A stretch of 61,392 bases of DNA from NCBI GenBank assembly GCA_937996625.1, contig CALKVA010000003.1, forward strand, positions 1 through 61,392, written 5' to 3'. This document shows positions 10,147 through 18,961 of this stretch, piece after piece. The position numbers and the translations under genes are program-made. The notes beneath the pieces were generated by a model, which worked only from the letters and a program-made list of their open reading frames with translations, made no database searches and was not told where the DNA came from. Origin of the DNA: UBA5951 sp009936885. Lineage in GTDB: Bacteria > Pseudomonadota > Alphaproteobacteria > Puniceispirillales > Puniceispirillaceae. Every line of letters starts with the position of its first letter. The first letter of the stretch is position 1.

Positions 10147-11343
10147 ATGAATAAATATGTCGCCTTGATGATTTCTGCTTGGATTATGGGTGCTAGTAAT
10201 GTCGCTAATTCATTTGACTATATTGAACAATATGGAAAGGTTGAGTTTAAGGCCTCTAGCTATTTTGAAAACCCAGCTTTTTCTGAGCAGAATGATAATT
10301 TTGGGGAGGTTCAGATTGAACCCTCTTTATTTATAGAGCAAGGCTCAACGCAGACATTTATTCAACCACGTTTGAGAATAGGAGATACAGGTGCGGGCAG
10401 AGCTGATTTAAGAGAAGCTCATATTTCATTTAGGGCAAAAGAAATGGATATCCGCATTGGAAGCCTTCTGGAATTTTGGGGAAAAACAGAAAGCTATAAT
10501 CCAAGTGATATAATTAATAGCTATGATTATACATCAGGTCTTGCAGATTCGCAGAAACTAGGGGCGCCGGCTTTTAAGGTTTCATCTGACCTTAAGGACG
10601 GCTATTTATCTTTACTGTTATTTCCTTTTTTTGTTGGAAATGTCTATCCTGGATTATCCTCGCGTGCCAGACTTCAGAACTTAGTTAGCAATGATACTGC
10701 TAGCTACTCAAATGATGCATCGAGAAACGATAATAGCTATGCGCTTCGCTATGAGGGGTATCAAGGCGATTTAGATTACGGTCTAAGTTATTTTGATGGA
10801 ATAACGCGGGAGCCTTATTTTACTCTTGGCTCAGATGGTCGCCTTGTGCCTAACTATTTTCTAATTCAGCAAATCGGCGCTGATGTACAGTATTTGCTAG
10901 GAGATACAGCGCTTAAAACAGAAATAGTTCGCCGCACAGGTCAATTTAATGCAAATGGCGTAAAAGAAGATTATAGTGCTGGCGTATTTGGCGCCGAGCA
11001 CAACATATATGGTGTGTTTGATAGCTCTTATGATCTGATTTTAGTGGGCGAATTGGCAGCAGATAGTCGTGGAAAAGATAGCCACACAATTTTTCAGAGA
11101 GATTTTGCAGTAGGGGCAACACTACTTTTCAATAACATAGATGATAGCGAAATCAACTTATTTCTTATAAGAGATTTATCCTATACCTCGCTGCTAACGC
11201 GCCTTTCTTATTCTACAAGGCTGAATGATCTATTTACGATTCAATCGAATTTGAATTTTCATTCGAATTTTGAAAAAGATGCAGGCCAAGCCGCTCTTGC
11301 ACAAGATAGCAACGCTAGCATCACACTAAGCTATAACTGGTAA
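10147..11343 (+). CDS. Outer-membrane beta-barrel protein (DUF1302/porin-like)
   Basis: This protein of 398 residues has a Sec signal peptide cleaved after about residue 22 (ANS-FD). Amphipathic alternating strands follow throughout, and the C-terminus ITLSYNW ends in an aromatic residue, as BAM substrates do. The motif GSLLEFWGKTESYNPSDIIN resembles DUF1302-type barrels encoded next to RND/LolA-like gene pairs. It follows the RND-LolA fusion by 14 bases. Together they suggest an envelope-spanning lipid or hydrophobe export path. Confidence 0.75.
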   Translation: MNKYVALMISAWIMGASNVANSFDYIEQYGKVEFKASSYFENPAFSEQNDNFGEVQIEPSLFIEQGSTQTFIQPRLRIGDTGAGRADLREAHISFRAKEMDIRIGSLLEFWGKTESYNPSDIINSYDYTSGLADSQKLGAPAFKVSSDLKDGYLSLLLFPFFVGNVYPGLSSRARLQNLVSNDTASYSNDASRNDNSYALRYEGYQGDLDYGLSYFDGITREPYFTLGSDGRLVPNYFLIQQIGADVQYLLGDTALKTEIVRRTGQFNANGVKEDYSAGVFGAEHNIYGVFDSSYDLILVGELAADSRGKDSHTIFQRDFAVGATLLFNNIDDSEINLFLIRDLSYTSLLTRLSYSTRLNDLFTIQSNLNFHSNFEKDAGQAALAQDSNASITLSYNW

Positions 11344-11371
11344 TACCGCCTTCTTAGATGAGAGTTTAGGG

Positions 11372-12067
11372 CTAGATGCGGGCTGCTTCAAAAGCTGCCC
11401 AAGCAGCTTCAAACTTATCAATATCAAAATCACCGCGCTTAGCGGGGCCCAAAATTAGCTGTTCTGTTTCGAGTAATCTATGGATTGATGCTTCAAGGAT
11501 ATTTATAACACTCGTTGGAATAACAACTGCGCCGTGCCTGTCAGCATGTATCAGATCGCCATCTGTTACAGTCAGAGCAAAAATCGTCACAGGAGTGCCA
11601 ATTTCTTTAATATGCACAAAACCATGGCTAGGCCCGATAGAGCCTGCAAGTACCGGAAAGCCATCTGGTAAATCACCTAAATCGCGCATAACGCCGTTGG
11701 TGAAAGCCCCGCTTATTCCAAGACCTTTATGAATGTTGGTATTAACTTCTCCCCAAAACGCGCCAATACAGGCTGGAAAATCAATATCCTCAATAACAGC
11801 AACTGACGGGCTACTGCCTGAGGCCATATGCCGATAATAAGAAAGCCGGCGTTCTTTTATAGTCTCAGCCTTTTCTGTTGGAGGATTAATAGCAGCGATT
11901 TTTGCGGTTCTGGCATATCCACAAATTGGTTTCTCGGCTGGGTTGGATGAAATTATGGTGCCTTTGGTGAATTGGTCAAAGCCACGCTTTTTCTGTGCTA
12001 CCTCAATTGCGTTACATACGGTTGGGGTATCTACTGATTGTAGCAATTTAAAAAGTGTCTCAGTCAT
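11372..12067 (-). CDS. RraA-like / HMG aldolase family protein
   Basis: This protein of 231 residues has the RraA fold signatures: GVMRDLGDLPDGFPVLAGS with Arg128-Asp129, and GDLIHADRHGAVVIP (170-184). The family includes 4-hydroxy-4-methyl-2-oxoglutarate/4-carboxy-4-hydroxy-2-oxoadipate aldolases and oxaloacetate decarboxylases, besides RNase E inhibitors. In this catabolic operon an aldolase or decarboxylase role is more likely. It is the last gene of the minus-strand ABC/SnoaL operon, 66 bases after the MetE-like gene. Confidence 0.85.
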   Translation of the reverse strand: MTETLFKLLQSVDTPTVCNAIEVAQKKRGFDQFTKGTIISSNPAEKPICGYARTAKIAAINPPTEKAETIKERRLSYYRHMASGSSPSVAVIEDIDFPACIGAFWGEVNTNIHKGLGISGAFTNGVMRDLGDLPDGFPVLAGSIGPSHGFVHIKEIGTPVTIFALTVTDGDLIHADRHGAVVIPTSVINILEASIHRLLETEQLILGPAKRGDFDIDKFEAAWAAFEAARI

Positions 12068-12133
12068 GTTTGTTCTACCTAGCTGAATTTTAATTAATGA
12101 TTATAAAAAAATGATGAAATTTAGAAAGGAGCG

Positions 12134-13267
12134 CTAATAACGCGCTGATGCAATTGCGGCACCTTTTGCAAGAGAGGATAATTTCGCAAAGGCGATTTCA
12201 GGGTCAACTGCGCCAAATCCAGCAAAGGTGCCAAACCCGCAATCAGAACCTGCAATTACACGTTCTATGCCAACAATATTGGTAAATCTCTCCAGACGCT
12301 GGGCGATTAGTTCTGGATGCTCAACAAAGTTAGTGGTTGAATCAATAACACCAGGAATAAGAATTTTTTCATCTGGAATCTCATTTTTTCTATTTTCAAA
12401 TATGGTCCATTCATGCGCATGGCGCGGATTTGAGGTCTCAAAAAGTAGATAATTTGCATTTACAGACATGAAGGTTGAAAACACACTATCCATGGAAATA
12501 TCACAGATATGTGGGCCCTCGTAATTACCCCAGCATATATGAACTCTTACCTTTGCTGGGTCTATTCCCTCAAGCGCGTAATTCAGCGCTTCGACATGGC
12601 TATCAGCGATTTTAATAAAGTCTGAATCTGATAAATCATTAAACAGCATATGTCGTGATAGAGCGAGATCTGGACAGTCTATTTGTAAATCAAGTCCAGA
12701 ATTTACGATGGTCTGATACTCCCCTCTCATTGCTTCGGCAAGTGCTTGCAAATAATCTTCTCTAGTCGGATAGAAATTATTTTGCAAAAATAAGGAGATC
12801 ACACCAGGGGATGCGGCATTCATAAATCCAGTTAAATTTTCATGTTTTGCAATTGCATATTTCAGATGAGATATATCTTTATCAAGCTCGGTACTATCTA
12901 GCGGGCTAACCTGTGATGTGCACATTGGCCTTGCATATTCTGGTGTACCGCCACTATTGGCTAATCTTTGCAGAAAAGTAGGAAACAGCTTTAAATCCGC
13001 TGGCGCGTTTCTAGGGCTGTCACCTGAAAATCCAGTATATCTATCTTTAACATATGTCGCATAGGATATTTTCGACGTCTCGCCATCACTAACAATATCA
13101 ATTCCTGATTGTTTTTGACGCACAACAAGCCCTTCTACATGTTCCAACATTACCTTATCAAACTGAGCACTATCAAAGCTTTGGTTTTTTTCTTTGGAAA
13201 ATAGCAGGTCTGTTACTTCTTGAGATCTTGGCAGTGAGCCTACATGAGTTGTACGGATATGTCTCAT
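12134..13267 (-). CDS. Cobalamin-independent methionine synthase-like protein (MetE C-terminal domain family)
   Basis: This protein of 377 residues corresponds to the catalytic half of MetE only. It has THVGSLPR at 7-14 and a complete apparent zinc-ligand set: His243 and Cys245 in HICWGN, Glu277 in FETSN, and Cys343 in GSDCGFGTF. Stand-alone proteins of this type transfer methyl groups between small donors and thiols and are often found in catabolic clusters rather than methionine synthesis. It is encoded 3 bases after the cupin gene. The methyl donor is unknown; demethylation of the imported substrate is my inference. Confidence 0.82.
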   Translation of the reverse strand: MRHIRTTHVGSLPRSQEVTDLLFSKEKNQSFDSAQFDKVMLEHVEGLVVRQKQSGIDIVSDGETSKISYATYVKDRYTGFSGDSPRNAPADLKLFPTFLQRLANSGGTPEYARPMCTSQVSPLDSTELDKDISHLKYAIAKHENLTGFMNAASPGVISLFLQNNFYPTREDYLQALAEAMRGEYQTIVNSGLDLQIDCPDLALSRHMLFNDLSDSDFIKIADSHVEALNYALEGIDPAKVRVHICWGNYEGPHICDISMDSVFSTFMSVNANYLLFETSNPRHAHEWTIFENRKNEIPDEKILIPGVIDSTTNFVEHPELIAQRLERFTNIVGIERVIAGSDCGFGTFAGFGAVDPEIAFAKLSSLAKGAAIASARY

Positions 13268-13270
13268 TTG

Positions 13271-14230
13271 CTAGTTCCTTTCAAACCAAGTTGGACCTGC
13301 GGTATCGCCAGTGTTTGTGATGCGGTATAAACTTGCCTCCCCTGACATGGATGGCTCTAGCCTATAATTATTATTTGGCTTGATAAGAGTTGTATCACCT
13401 GCTGACAGAATTTCTTCATGACCGCTATGGCTAAGCTTCCAATGTCCTTTTACAGGCATTAGAATGTCATACCTGTCTGATTTCACGTCCTTTAATTTAG
13501 TTTTAGAAGATATAAAACTCACCTCAAATCCAGGCTTGTCAAAAATAAGACCTTCTTCTCCTATGACAGACACCTCGCCATCGCTCGAAAGTGCCAACAG
13601 ATCAAGATATCTAGATACCCATCTTGGAACAATATCAGCTGTTTTTGGCTCTTGCATCGCGGCTAAGGTAGCCTCATCCATAACCGCCTTTGCGTTGATG
13701 CCGTCAGGCAGATTCTCAGATTTTTTTGTATCATATAATATATTGTTTTCGCCCAGAATTAGACCATGCTCTTTTGCCTCCTCAATAACTTGGGGGGCCC
13801 ATTCCACGCCGCCCCCAGCGTCATCACCGCCAAGAATGGCCATTATCATTGCATAATCAGTTCCTATATTCTCAAAGCCTCTAAACATACCAGTTGGGAT
13901 ATTAAATATATCTCCTGCTTCTAGTATCACTTCTCCTGCATTGCCCCATCTGCCCCAAAAAAAGCGCCATCTCCCTGATAAGACGAAGAAAACTTCAGCG
14001 GTTCGGTGGGTATGTAGCGAATTACGACATTTAGGTGGTTGGCCTGCAGCTCCGATATTAAATCCAGGTGTTTGTTTAATATGTACATGCTGGTCAGCAG
14101 CTTCAGATACGCCACCCCCAATAATTGTAAAATTTTCTTTTTTATCAGAGCCTGGTGTATGCGCGTCAATGAACGCAGTGCGGCATGGAATAAGCTCGCC
14201 ATATCGAACGATGTGAACCTGACCGGTCAT
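13271..14230 (-). CDS. Cupin-domain protein (bicupin)
   Basis: The protein has 319 residues from ATG 14230, chosen because GGGGAGAG lies just upstream and the TAATG junction couples it to the preceding gene; an in-frame start 12 codons earlier lies inside that gene. The first cupin (about 70-150) has SLHTHRTAEVFFVLSG and EAGDIFNIPTG, a His-x-His and Glu metal-site pattern. The second cupin (about 225-310) is degenerate, with LSAGDTTLIKPN. Related proteins are dioxygenases, isomerases or sugar lyases. It may act on the same substrate as the neighbouring SnoaL proteins. Confidence 0.78.
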   Translation of the reverse strand: MTGQVHIVRYGELIPCRTAFIDAHTPGSDKKENFTIIGGGVSEAADQHVHIKQTPGFNIGAAGQPPKCRNSLHTHRTAEVFFVLSGRWRFFWGRWGNAGEVILEAGDIFNIPTGMFRGFENIGTDYAMIMAILGGDDAGGGVEWAPQVIEEAKEHGLILGENNILYDTKKSENLPDGINAKAVMDEATLAAMQEPKTADIVPRWVSRYLDLLALSSDGEVSVIGEEGLIFDKPGFEVSFISSKTKLKDVKSDRYDILMPVKGHWKLSHSGHEEILSAGDTTLIKPNNNYRLEPSMSGEASLYRITNTGDTAGPTWFERN

Positions 14231-15213
14231 TATTCTCTCCCCATATGAATGTGAATTTGTTTCCAAATGGCAACATCATCAAACAATGTATATTCCCTGC
14301 GAAGTCCCCAAGGTCCAAATTCTGCGTGGCTGATGCCCATTATATATACATCTGAGCCTGTCGGATTTCCAAAACGGCCTGTCCCGTCATGCGTGCCAGA
14401 TATCGACCATCTTATAGCAGCTCTTGGAGGCAGAAAGGCATCTTGCCTGCCTATCTTATGATGTATTGTAAATCTAGCAGATGGAAAGGAATTTCGAAAT
14501 GATATCCAGAATGCCTCAATTTCAGATAAGCTTACTGCGAGTGTATCTTCAGGATAAAACCCCTTTCCAGCACGGTCATAATGGCGGTGGATTATATCAT
14601 TTTTGCCATCCATAATCGAAGTTAGAATCTCAGCAAATAAGGTGCCCCATTCATTATCATTTCCAGTCCCAAGATAGGGGCCTTTTATATCCATGTCAGC
14701 ATTAAAAGGTTTATTGCAGCCAGCGATACCGCCTTCATCACGAATTTGGTGTAATGCAAATTCTTCACTATCATATCCGAGCTGGCGAACAATTCCTCCA
14801 AAATCGCGCACTAACCACTCATCATTAATTTGATTGGCAATAGCATGACAATCTGCAATTACACGATAGCGAAGTTTTCTGCCTGTTGGCTTGCCAAAGC
14901 TGCCAGCACCAAGATGGGTTGCGGTTGAGAATATCCGATGCGAAGATAACATGCCTTGTTCAGGAGACCCTGACCAAATAACATCTTCTCCTAAAAGCTG
15001 TCTGTCTGGAAACTCAGATAAGGTGGCGTGGGTGGCATCAATCACGGCCTTATTGCCAATAACAAGAGAGCTTGGAGAACGTACCAGAATATCATCAGAA
15101 TAATAATGATATAGCGCCTCCACTTGCTTTTCTTCCCAGATTTCGTGGGTAATACCTAGAATATAATCTGGAAAGTCTTTGAATTTAGGGTTAAATCCTT
15201 GCATCTCTTGCAA
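14230..15213 (-). CDS. Two-domain SnoaL/NTF2-like protein
   Basis: The protein has 327 residues and two NTF2-like alpha+beta domains. The first is about 15-150, with the IWEEKQVEALYHYYSDDI helix-strand start. The second is about 180-325, ending in REYTLFDDVAIWKQIHIHMG. SnoaL-like proteins act as cyclases, isomerases, hydrolases or dehydratases on small organic acids and polyketides. It lies between the LacI-type regulator (3-base gap) and the cupin gene (TAATG overlap), so it is translated as part of the same operon. It is more divergent than the other SnoaL proteins in this locus. Confidence 0.75.
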   Translation of the reverse strand: MQEMQGFNPKFKDFPDYILGITHEIWEEKQVEALYHYYSDDILVRSPSSLVIGNKAVIDATHATLSEFPDRQLLGEDVIWSGSPEQGMLSSHRIFSTATHLGAGSFGKPTGRKLRYRVIADCHAIANQINDEWLVRDFGGIVRQLGYDSEEFALHQIRDEGGIAGCNKPFNADMDIKGPYLGTGNDNEWGTLFAEILTSIMDGKNDIIHRHYDRAGKGFYPEDTLAVSLSEIEAFWISFRNSFPSARFTIHHKIGRQDAFLPPRAAIRWSISGTHDGTGRFGNPTGSDVYIMGISHAEFGPWGLRREYTLFDDVAIWKQIHIHMGRE

Positions 15214-15216
15214 CCT

Positions 15217-16281
15217 TCATTTCTGGTGCTGTGTCTTCTGTGAGGAAGAGCGAATTATAAGCTGTCCGGGTAATTTGATTTCGTTTTGCTGTATAGGCTT
15301 GCCTTGCATGTATTGCATTATAAGCAATACAGTTTGTTGGACCATCTGTTCTGCTGGCTGAGAGACCGTTGTAAGATCATAGCTTGCAAGCCTAGAGGGG
15401 GGCACATCATCATATCCAACAATACCTATGTCATCTGGAATGGTAAGACCAAGTTCAAACCGGAAAACATCCATTACAACAAGCGCCATTGCGTCATTTG
15501 CAACAAAAACAGCCTCTGGTATTGCGGATTGATTTACGATACTAAGCGCTGCTTCACGAGACTGCTCAGTTCTGAAATTTCCAACCGCTCTTGCGGTTAT
15601 ATCAAATCCGTAATCATTGAGTGTTTGGCGAAATCCAGCTTCTCTGTCGCGCTGGGTCGATGCGCCTTCCCAGCCTGCTATATATCCAAAAGAACGATAT
15701 CCTTGGTCAATTAAATGCTTTGCTATTAGGCTGCCCCCGAGGTGGTTGTCAGTTGTTACAGATGCGAATGACGATTGATGTTGAATACGATTAAACTGTA
15801 GAACAGGAATGCCAGCATTTTCACATTTCGTGGTTAATTCAGAGGAAAGAGCAACAGATGCAGTAACAATAGCATCTATTTGATATTCCAATATCTCCTC
15901 AACAACTTTATCTACATTCTGAGCTGTTTGAGCCGCCATGAAGATGAGAACATGATACCCTTCTTTTTGCAATGAATGAGACAGCCTTTCTAATATTTCG
16001 GGATAAAAATAATTATCTAAATAAGCCACCACTAACCCTATCATATAAGAGCGACCTGTTAGCAAAGAGCGTGCTATTCTATTTGGGCGATATCCAAGCG
16101 CCTTTGCTGCATTTTGCACTTTCTCTGCTGTTTTTGCAGATGCAGATGCCCCTTTTGTAAATACTCTACTGACAGCAGATTGACTGACGCCTGCCAGCTT
16201 TGCTACATCCATGGAGGTTATTTTCGTCTGGCTGGCATCACTTAATGAAGGCGCCGCTTTTATTAATGAATTATCCGACAT
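15217..16281 (-). CDS. LacI-family transcriptional regulator
   Basis: The N-terminal helix-turn-helix reads TSMDVAKLAGVSQSAVSRVF, followed by the hinge region ALGYRPNRIARSLLTG. The effector domain (about 80-345) is of the sugar-binding type, with GLVVAYLDNYFYPE at its start and GIVGYDDVPPSRLASYDLTTV near the end. The start is taken as ATG 16281; an ATG two codons earlier is also possible. The gene overlaps the upstream SnoaL gene and sits inside the operon it probably controls. A matching palindromic operator is at 22316-22335, ahead of the first gene. Confidence 0.92.
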   Translation of the reverse strand: MSDNSLIKAAPSLSDASQTKITSMDVAKLAGVSQSAVSRVFTKGASASAKTAEKVQNAAKALGYRPNRIARSLLTGRSYMIGLVVAYLDNYFYPEILERLSHSLQKEGYHVLIFMAAQTAQNVDKVVEEILEYQIDAIVTASVALSSELTTKCENAGIPVLQFNRIQHQSSFASVTTDNHLGGSLIAKHLIDQGYRSFGYIAGWEGASTQRDREAGFRQTLNDYGFDITARAVGNFRTEQSREAALSIVNQSAIPEAVFVANDAMALVVMDVFRFELGLTIPDDIGIVGYDDVPPSRLASYDLTTVSQPAEQMVQQTVLLIMQYMQGKPIQQNEIKLPGQLIIRSSSQKTQHQK

Positions 16282-17344
16282 TAGCATCTATTCCAGAAGC
16301 TGTCTGACTGGGCTGTGATTTGGGAATTGCAAGTTGGCGCATACGTGATAAAACATCTACCCCAATTTGTGACCATATATCGAGCAAATCAATCATTACC
16401 CAATTCTCCCGAATTTTCTGATTTTCAATTCTCCAAAAATCAAGCGACCTTAAATTTATTCTCTGATTGGTAGGCGCAATCCCAAGCCACCCATCATCTG
16501 TTAAAGTCTGAGACATGTTAGGCCAGCCTGTAACGGCAACATATTGCCCTTCTGCAAAAAAATGATGAGTTACATCTTCTGAATGTTGTCCTCTATCTGG
16601 CATTGCCTTTAGAAAGGGGATTTGATGATGGTTACGAAAACCAGAAATGCCGCGGCTGCTGCCAATACCAGAGGGCCCGTACCAGCAAAATTTGGGGTGC
16701 CAGAACTTCTCAAGCTGCATAATCTCTGCGCCACCATATTTTGGATGTTTGCTCATTGCTGTTAGCATATCCAATACAAGTGTTTTGTTCTCAAGGGCTT
16801 TGTTTTTAAGTGGGGGTGTCTTATCTGAACGGCTATTATCAAGGCCATCTTGTCTCGCAGGCGCAGGCACCAGCCATTCATAACCAAGAGAGGGCCCCAT
16901 TGGCCAGACTCCAGCCTGCATCATTAAACTTGGAATATCCCATACCGCTTGGATTTCAATTATCGCCCCAGCCTTAAGTTTATAAAACTCATGAAATCTG
17001 ATATGGGCTATTTGACCGGTTGGGGGTATGTCCATAAAAGCATGGGTGAAAATGCCGATAAAGTAGCCAGCATTTCCAACCCAAGAATTGCCATCATCAT
17101 CACTGCCAGCAACACAAATAATCTCGCGCCTTTCAAAATCAGGTAGCGCTGTATAAAGAGGAGCGTATAATTTGCTATAGAGGAGCTCCGGTTTTACATC
17201 GCCTATGGGATGAAAATATCGACATAAAGCGTCTGGATGTATGATTTCCGATAAAAGTTCTTGCACTTTATTCGGGTCAAAATCATATAGCGCATTACAC
17301 AGGGTTGAGATTATTTGCTTGTCAGACTGAGCTTTAAGTGCCAT
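16271..17344 (-). CDS. Two-domain SnoaL/NTF2-like protein
   Basis: The protein has 357 residues from ATG 17344, preceded by AAGAAGGT. The longer frame up to 17455 is a shadow of the upstream gene. It has two NTF2-like domains, about 1-150 (FHEFYKLKAGAIIEIQAVWD) and about 190-335 (LDFWRIENQKIRENWVMIDL). It is clearly homologous to the divergent SnoaL gene at 22418 along its whole length. It overlaps both neighbours by about 11 bases. It is probably an enzyme acting on the imported compound; the reaction is unknown. Confidence 0.78.
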   Translation of the reverse strand: MALKAQSDKQIISTLCNALYDFDPNKVQELLSEIIHPDALCRYFHPIGDVKPELLYSKLYAPLYTALPDFERREIICVAGSDDDGNSWVGNAGYFIGIFTHAFMDIPPTGQIAHIRFHEFYKLKAGAIIEIQAVWDIPSLMMQAGVWPMGPSLGYEWLVPAPARQDGLDNSRSDKTPPLKNKALENKTLVLDMLTAMSKHPKYGGAEIMQLEKFWHPKFCWYGPSGIGSSRGISGFRNHHQIPFLKAMPDRGQHSEDVTHHFFAEGQYVAVTGWPNMSQTLTDDGWLGIAPTNQRINLRSLDFWRIENQKIRENWVMIDLLDIWSQIGVDVLSRMRQLAIPKSQPSQTASGIDANVG

Positions 17345-17879
17345 CTGACCTTCTTTCTGGTGTTGGGGGTGTTTTAGTACCCTTATCAAAGGCTTCCCAC
17401 CCTTGGCCTGAAAAACAATCCACGCCAAGCTGTGACAGCACAGACGGAAAATCAACCATCACCCAATTATCAACGATTTTGCCCTCTTTAACTTTCCAGA
17501 AATCCATATAGCGAATATCCACTTTTTTACCTGTGGCTGGAATGCCCATAAACTCGCCGCTATGAATAGCTTCTTGCCTGCCAAAGGCTGCTGCCCATTC
17601 ACCCATATAAAGGCGTGCCTCATCGATGCAGACCTTATCTGAAAATGCGGCCTGAAACGGTCTCTGCCAGTTATCCTGAAATGCATCTAATCCGTTTTTT
17701 GTTCCGCAACCAAAATTACCCATCCATCTAAATTGAGAGGCAAAAAACTGTCCTATATCATTAATTCGGTGGTCATTAAGACCGTCAACCATGCCCTCTA
17801 TCACTGCGCGCGTAGCATCTGTTTTTGATAAATCGGTATCCTTACTTAACGTGGCTTGTTCTGGTCTTGCTCCTACCAT
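17334..17879 (-). CDS. Single-domain SnoaL/NTF2-like protein
   Basis: The protein has 181 residues, a single NTF2-like domain. Its C-terminal half (MDFWKVKEGKIVDNWVMVDF, then LSQLGVD) closely matches the C-terminal halves of the two-domain proteins at 16271 and 22418. The ATG overlaps the ATPase stop in a TGATG junction, showing tight operon coupling. The function is unknown beyond the family's cyclase/isomerase/hydrolase repertoire. Confidence 0.78.
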   Translation of the reverse strand: MVGARPEQATLSKDTDLSKTDATRAVIEGMVDGLNDHRINDIGQFFASQFRWMGNFGCGTKNGLDAFQDNWQRPFQAAFSDKVCIDEARLYMGEWAAAFGRQEAIHSGEFMGIPATGKKVDIRYMDFWKVKEGKIVDNWVMVDFPSVLSQLGVDCFSGQGWEAFDKGTKTPPTPERRSDGT

Positions 17880-18952
17880 CAGCGGCTCTCCCTAATTCGT
17901 GTTCCATTCTCAGTGTCAAATAGATGGCAAGCCCTAATTGGAATTTGGATATTTACAACATCTCCAATTTTAGCCGAGTAATCCTTTGGCGCTTTTACCG
18001 ATATTAATGAATCTGAAATCTGAAAGGAGACCATCGTAGAATCACCTAGTAATTCCAGAGTATAGATAGGAGCTGAAATCTGATTATTAGTTGCAGATTT
18101 AGTTTCCTTAGTTTGTATCGCAGCGTCCTCTGCTCGAAATCCAAGCGTTATTGCGCCATCATTGGTTTTAAATCCACTCAGGCTGATATTTTCTGCGTTA
18201 AACTGATTGTTGATAATATGCCCAGAAATTAGGTTCATTGCAGGGTTTCCAATAAAACCAGCAACAAATAGATTTTGAGGAGTATCATAAATCTGGGAAG
18301 GGGTTCCAATTTGCTGGACAACACCTTTATTTAGAACAACAACGCGATCTGCAAGTGTCATTGCTTCTATTTGATCATGCGTAACATAAATCGTTGTTAC
18401 CTGCATTTCATGGTGCAAATGTTTTATTTGTGCCCGTGTTGATACTCTTAATTTTGCGTCAAGATTGGAGAGAGGTTCATCCATTAAAAATACATTTGGC
18501 TCTCGAACAATAGCTCGTGCCAATGCAACGCGTTGTTTCTGACCACCCGAAAGCTCAGAGGGTTTGCGATGCAGAAACTCTGTAAGCTCTACCATCTCAG
18601 CGGCTCGATTTACGCGGGTGGCATGGGTTTTGGGATCAATCTTTCGAATTTTAAGGGGGAATCTTATATTCTCATATACATTCATATTTGGGTACAGACC
18701 ATAAGATTGAAATACCATGGCAACATCTCTATCTTTTGGCTCTAGCTGATTTACCTTTGCCGTGCCAATAAATACCTCGCCAGAGGTTTCTTGCTCTAAC
18801 CCTGCTATCATACGCATTGTTGTTGTCTTCCCGCAGCCAGATGGCCCAAGTAAAACAAGAAATTCTGTATCAAAAACCTCAAGATTTAAGTCATCTACAG
18901 CAACAAAACTTCCCCATCTTTTGCTTAAGTTTTTTAAGGTTATACTAGCCAT
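17879..18952 (-). CDS. ABC transporter ATP-binding protein (MalK/UgpC type)
   Basis: This protein of 357 residues has Walker A GPSGCGKTT (36-44), signature LSGGQ (134-138), Walker B FLMDEP (155-160), and the C-terminal TOBE/OB regulatory domain (about 235-350) typical of carbohydrate CUT1 importers. It energises uptake through the two permeases encoded directly upstream. One MalK-type subunit usually forms a homodimer. It is encoded 9 bases after the second permease gene. Confidence 0.93.
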   Translation of the reverse strand: MASITLKNLSKRWGSFVAVDDLNLEVFDTEFLVLLGPSGCGKTTTMRMIAGLEQETSGEVFIGTAKVNQLEPKDRDVAMVFQSYGLYPNMNVYENIRFPLKIRKIDPKTHATRVNRAAEMVELTEFLHRKPSELSGGQKQRVALARAIVREPNVFLMDEPLSNLDAKLRVSTRAQIKHLHHEMQVTTIYVTHDQIEAMTLADRVVVLNKGVVQQIGTPSQIYDTPQNLFVAGFIGNPAMNLISGHIINNQFNAENISLSGFKTNDGAITLGFRAEDAAIQTKETKSATNNQISAPIYTLELLGDSTMVSFQISDSLISVKAPKDYSAKIGDVVNIQIPIRACHLFDTENGTRIRESR

Positions 18953-18961
18953 TAAATCGGT

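Noticed and set aside
17345..17455. Longer N-terminus for the SnoaL gene at 16271-17344
   Set aside because: The extra 37 codons lie in another frame of the upstream SnoaL gene and lack family similarity; ATG 17344 has a ribosome binding site.
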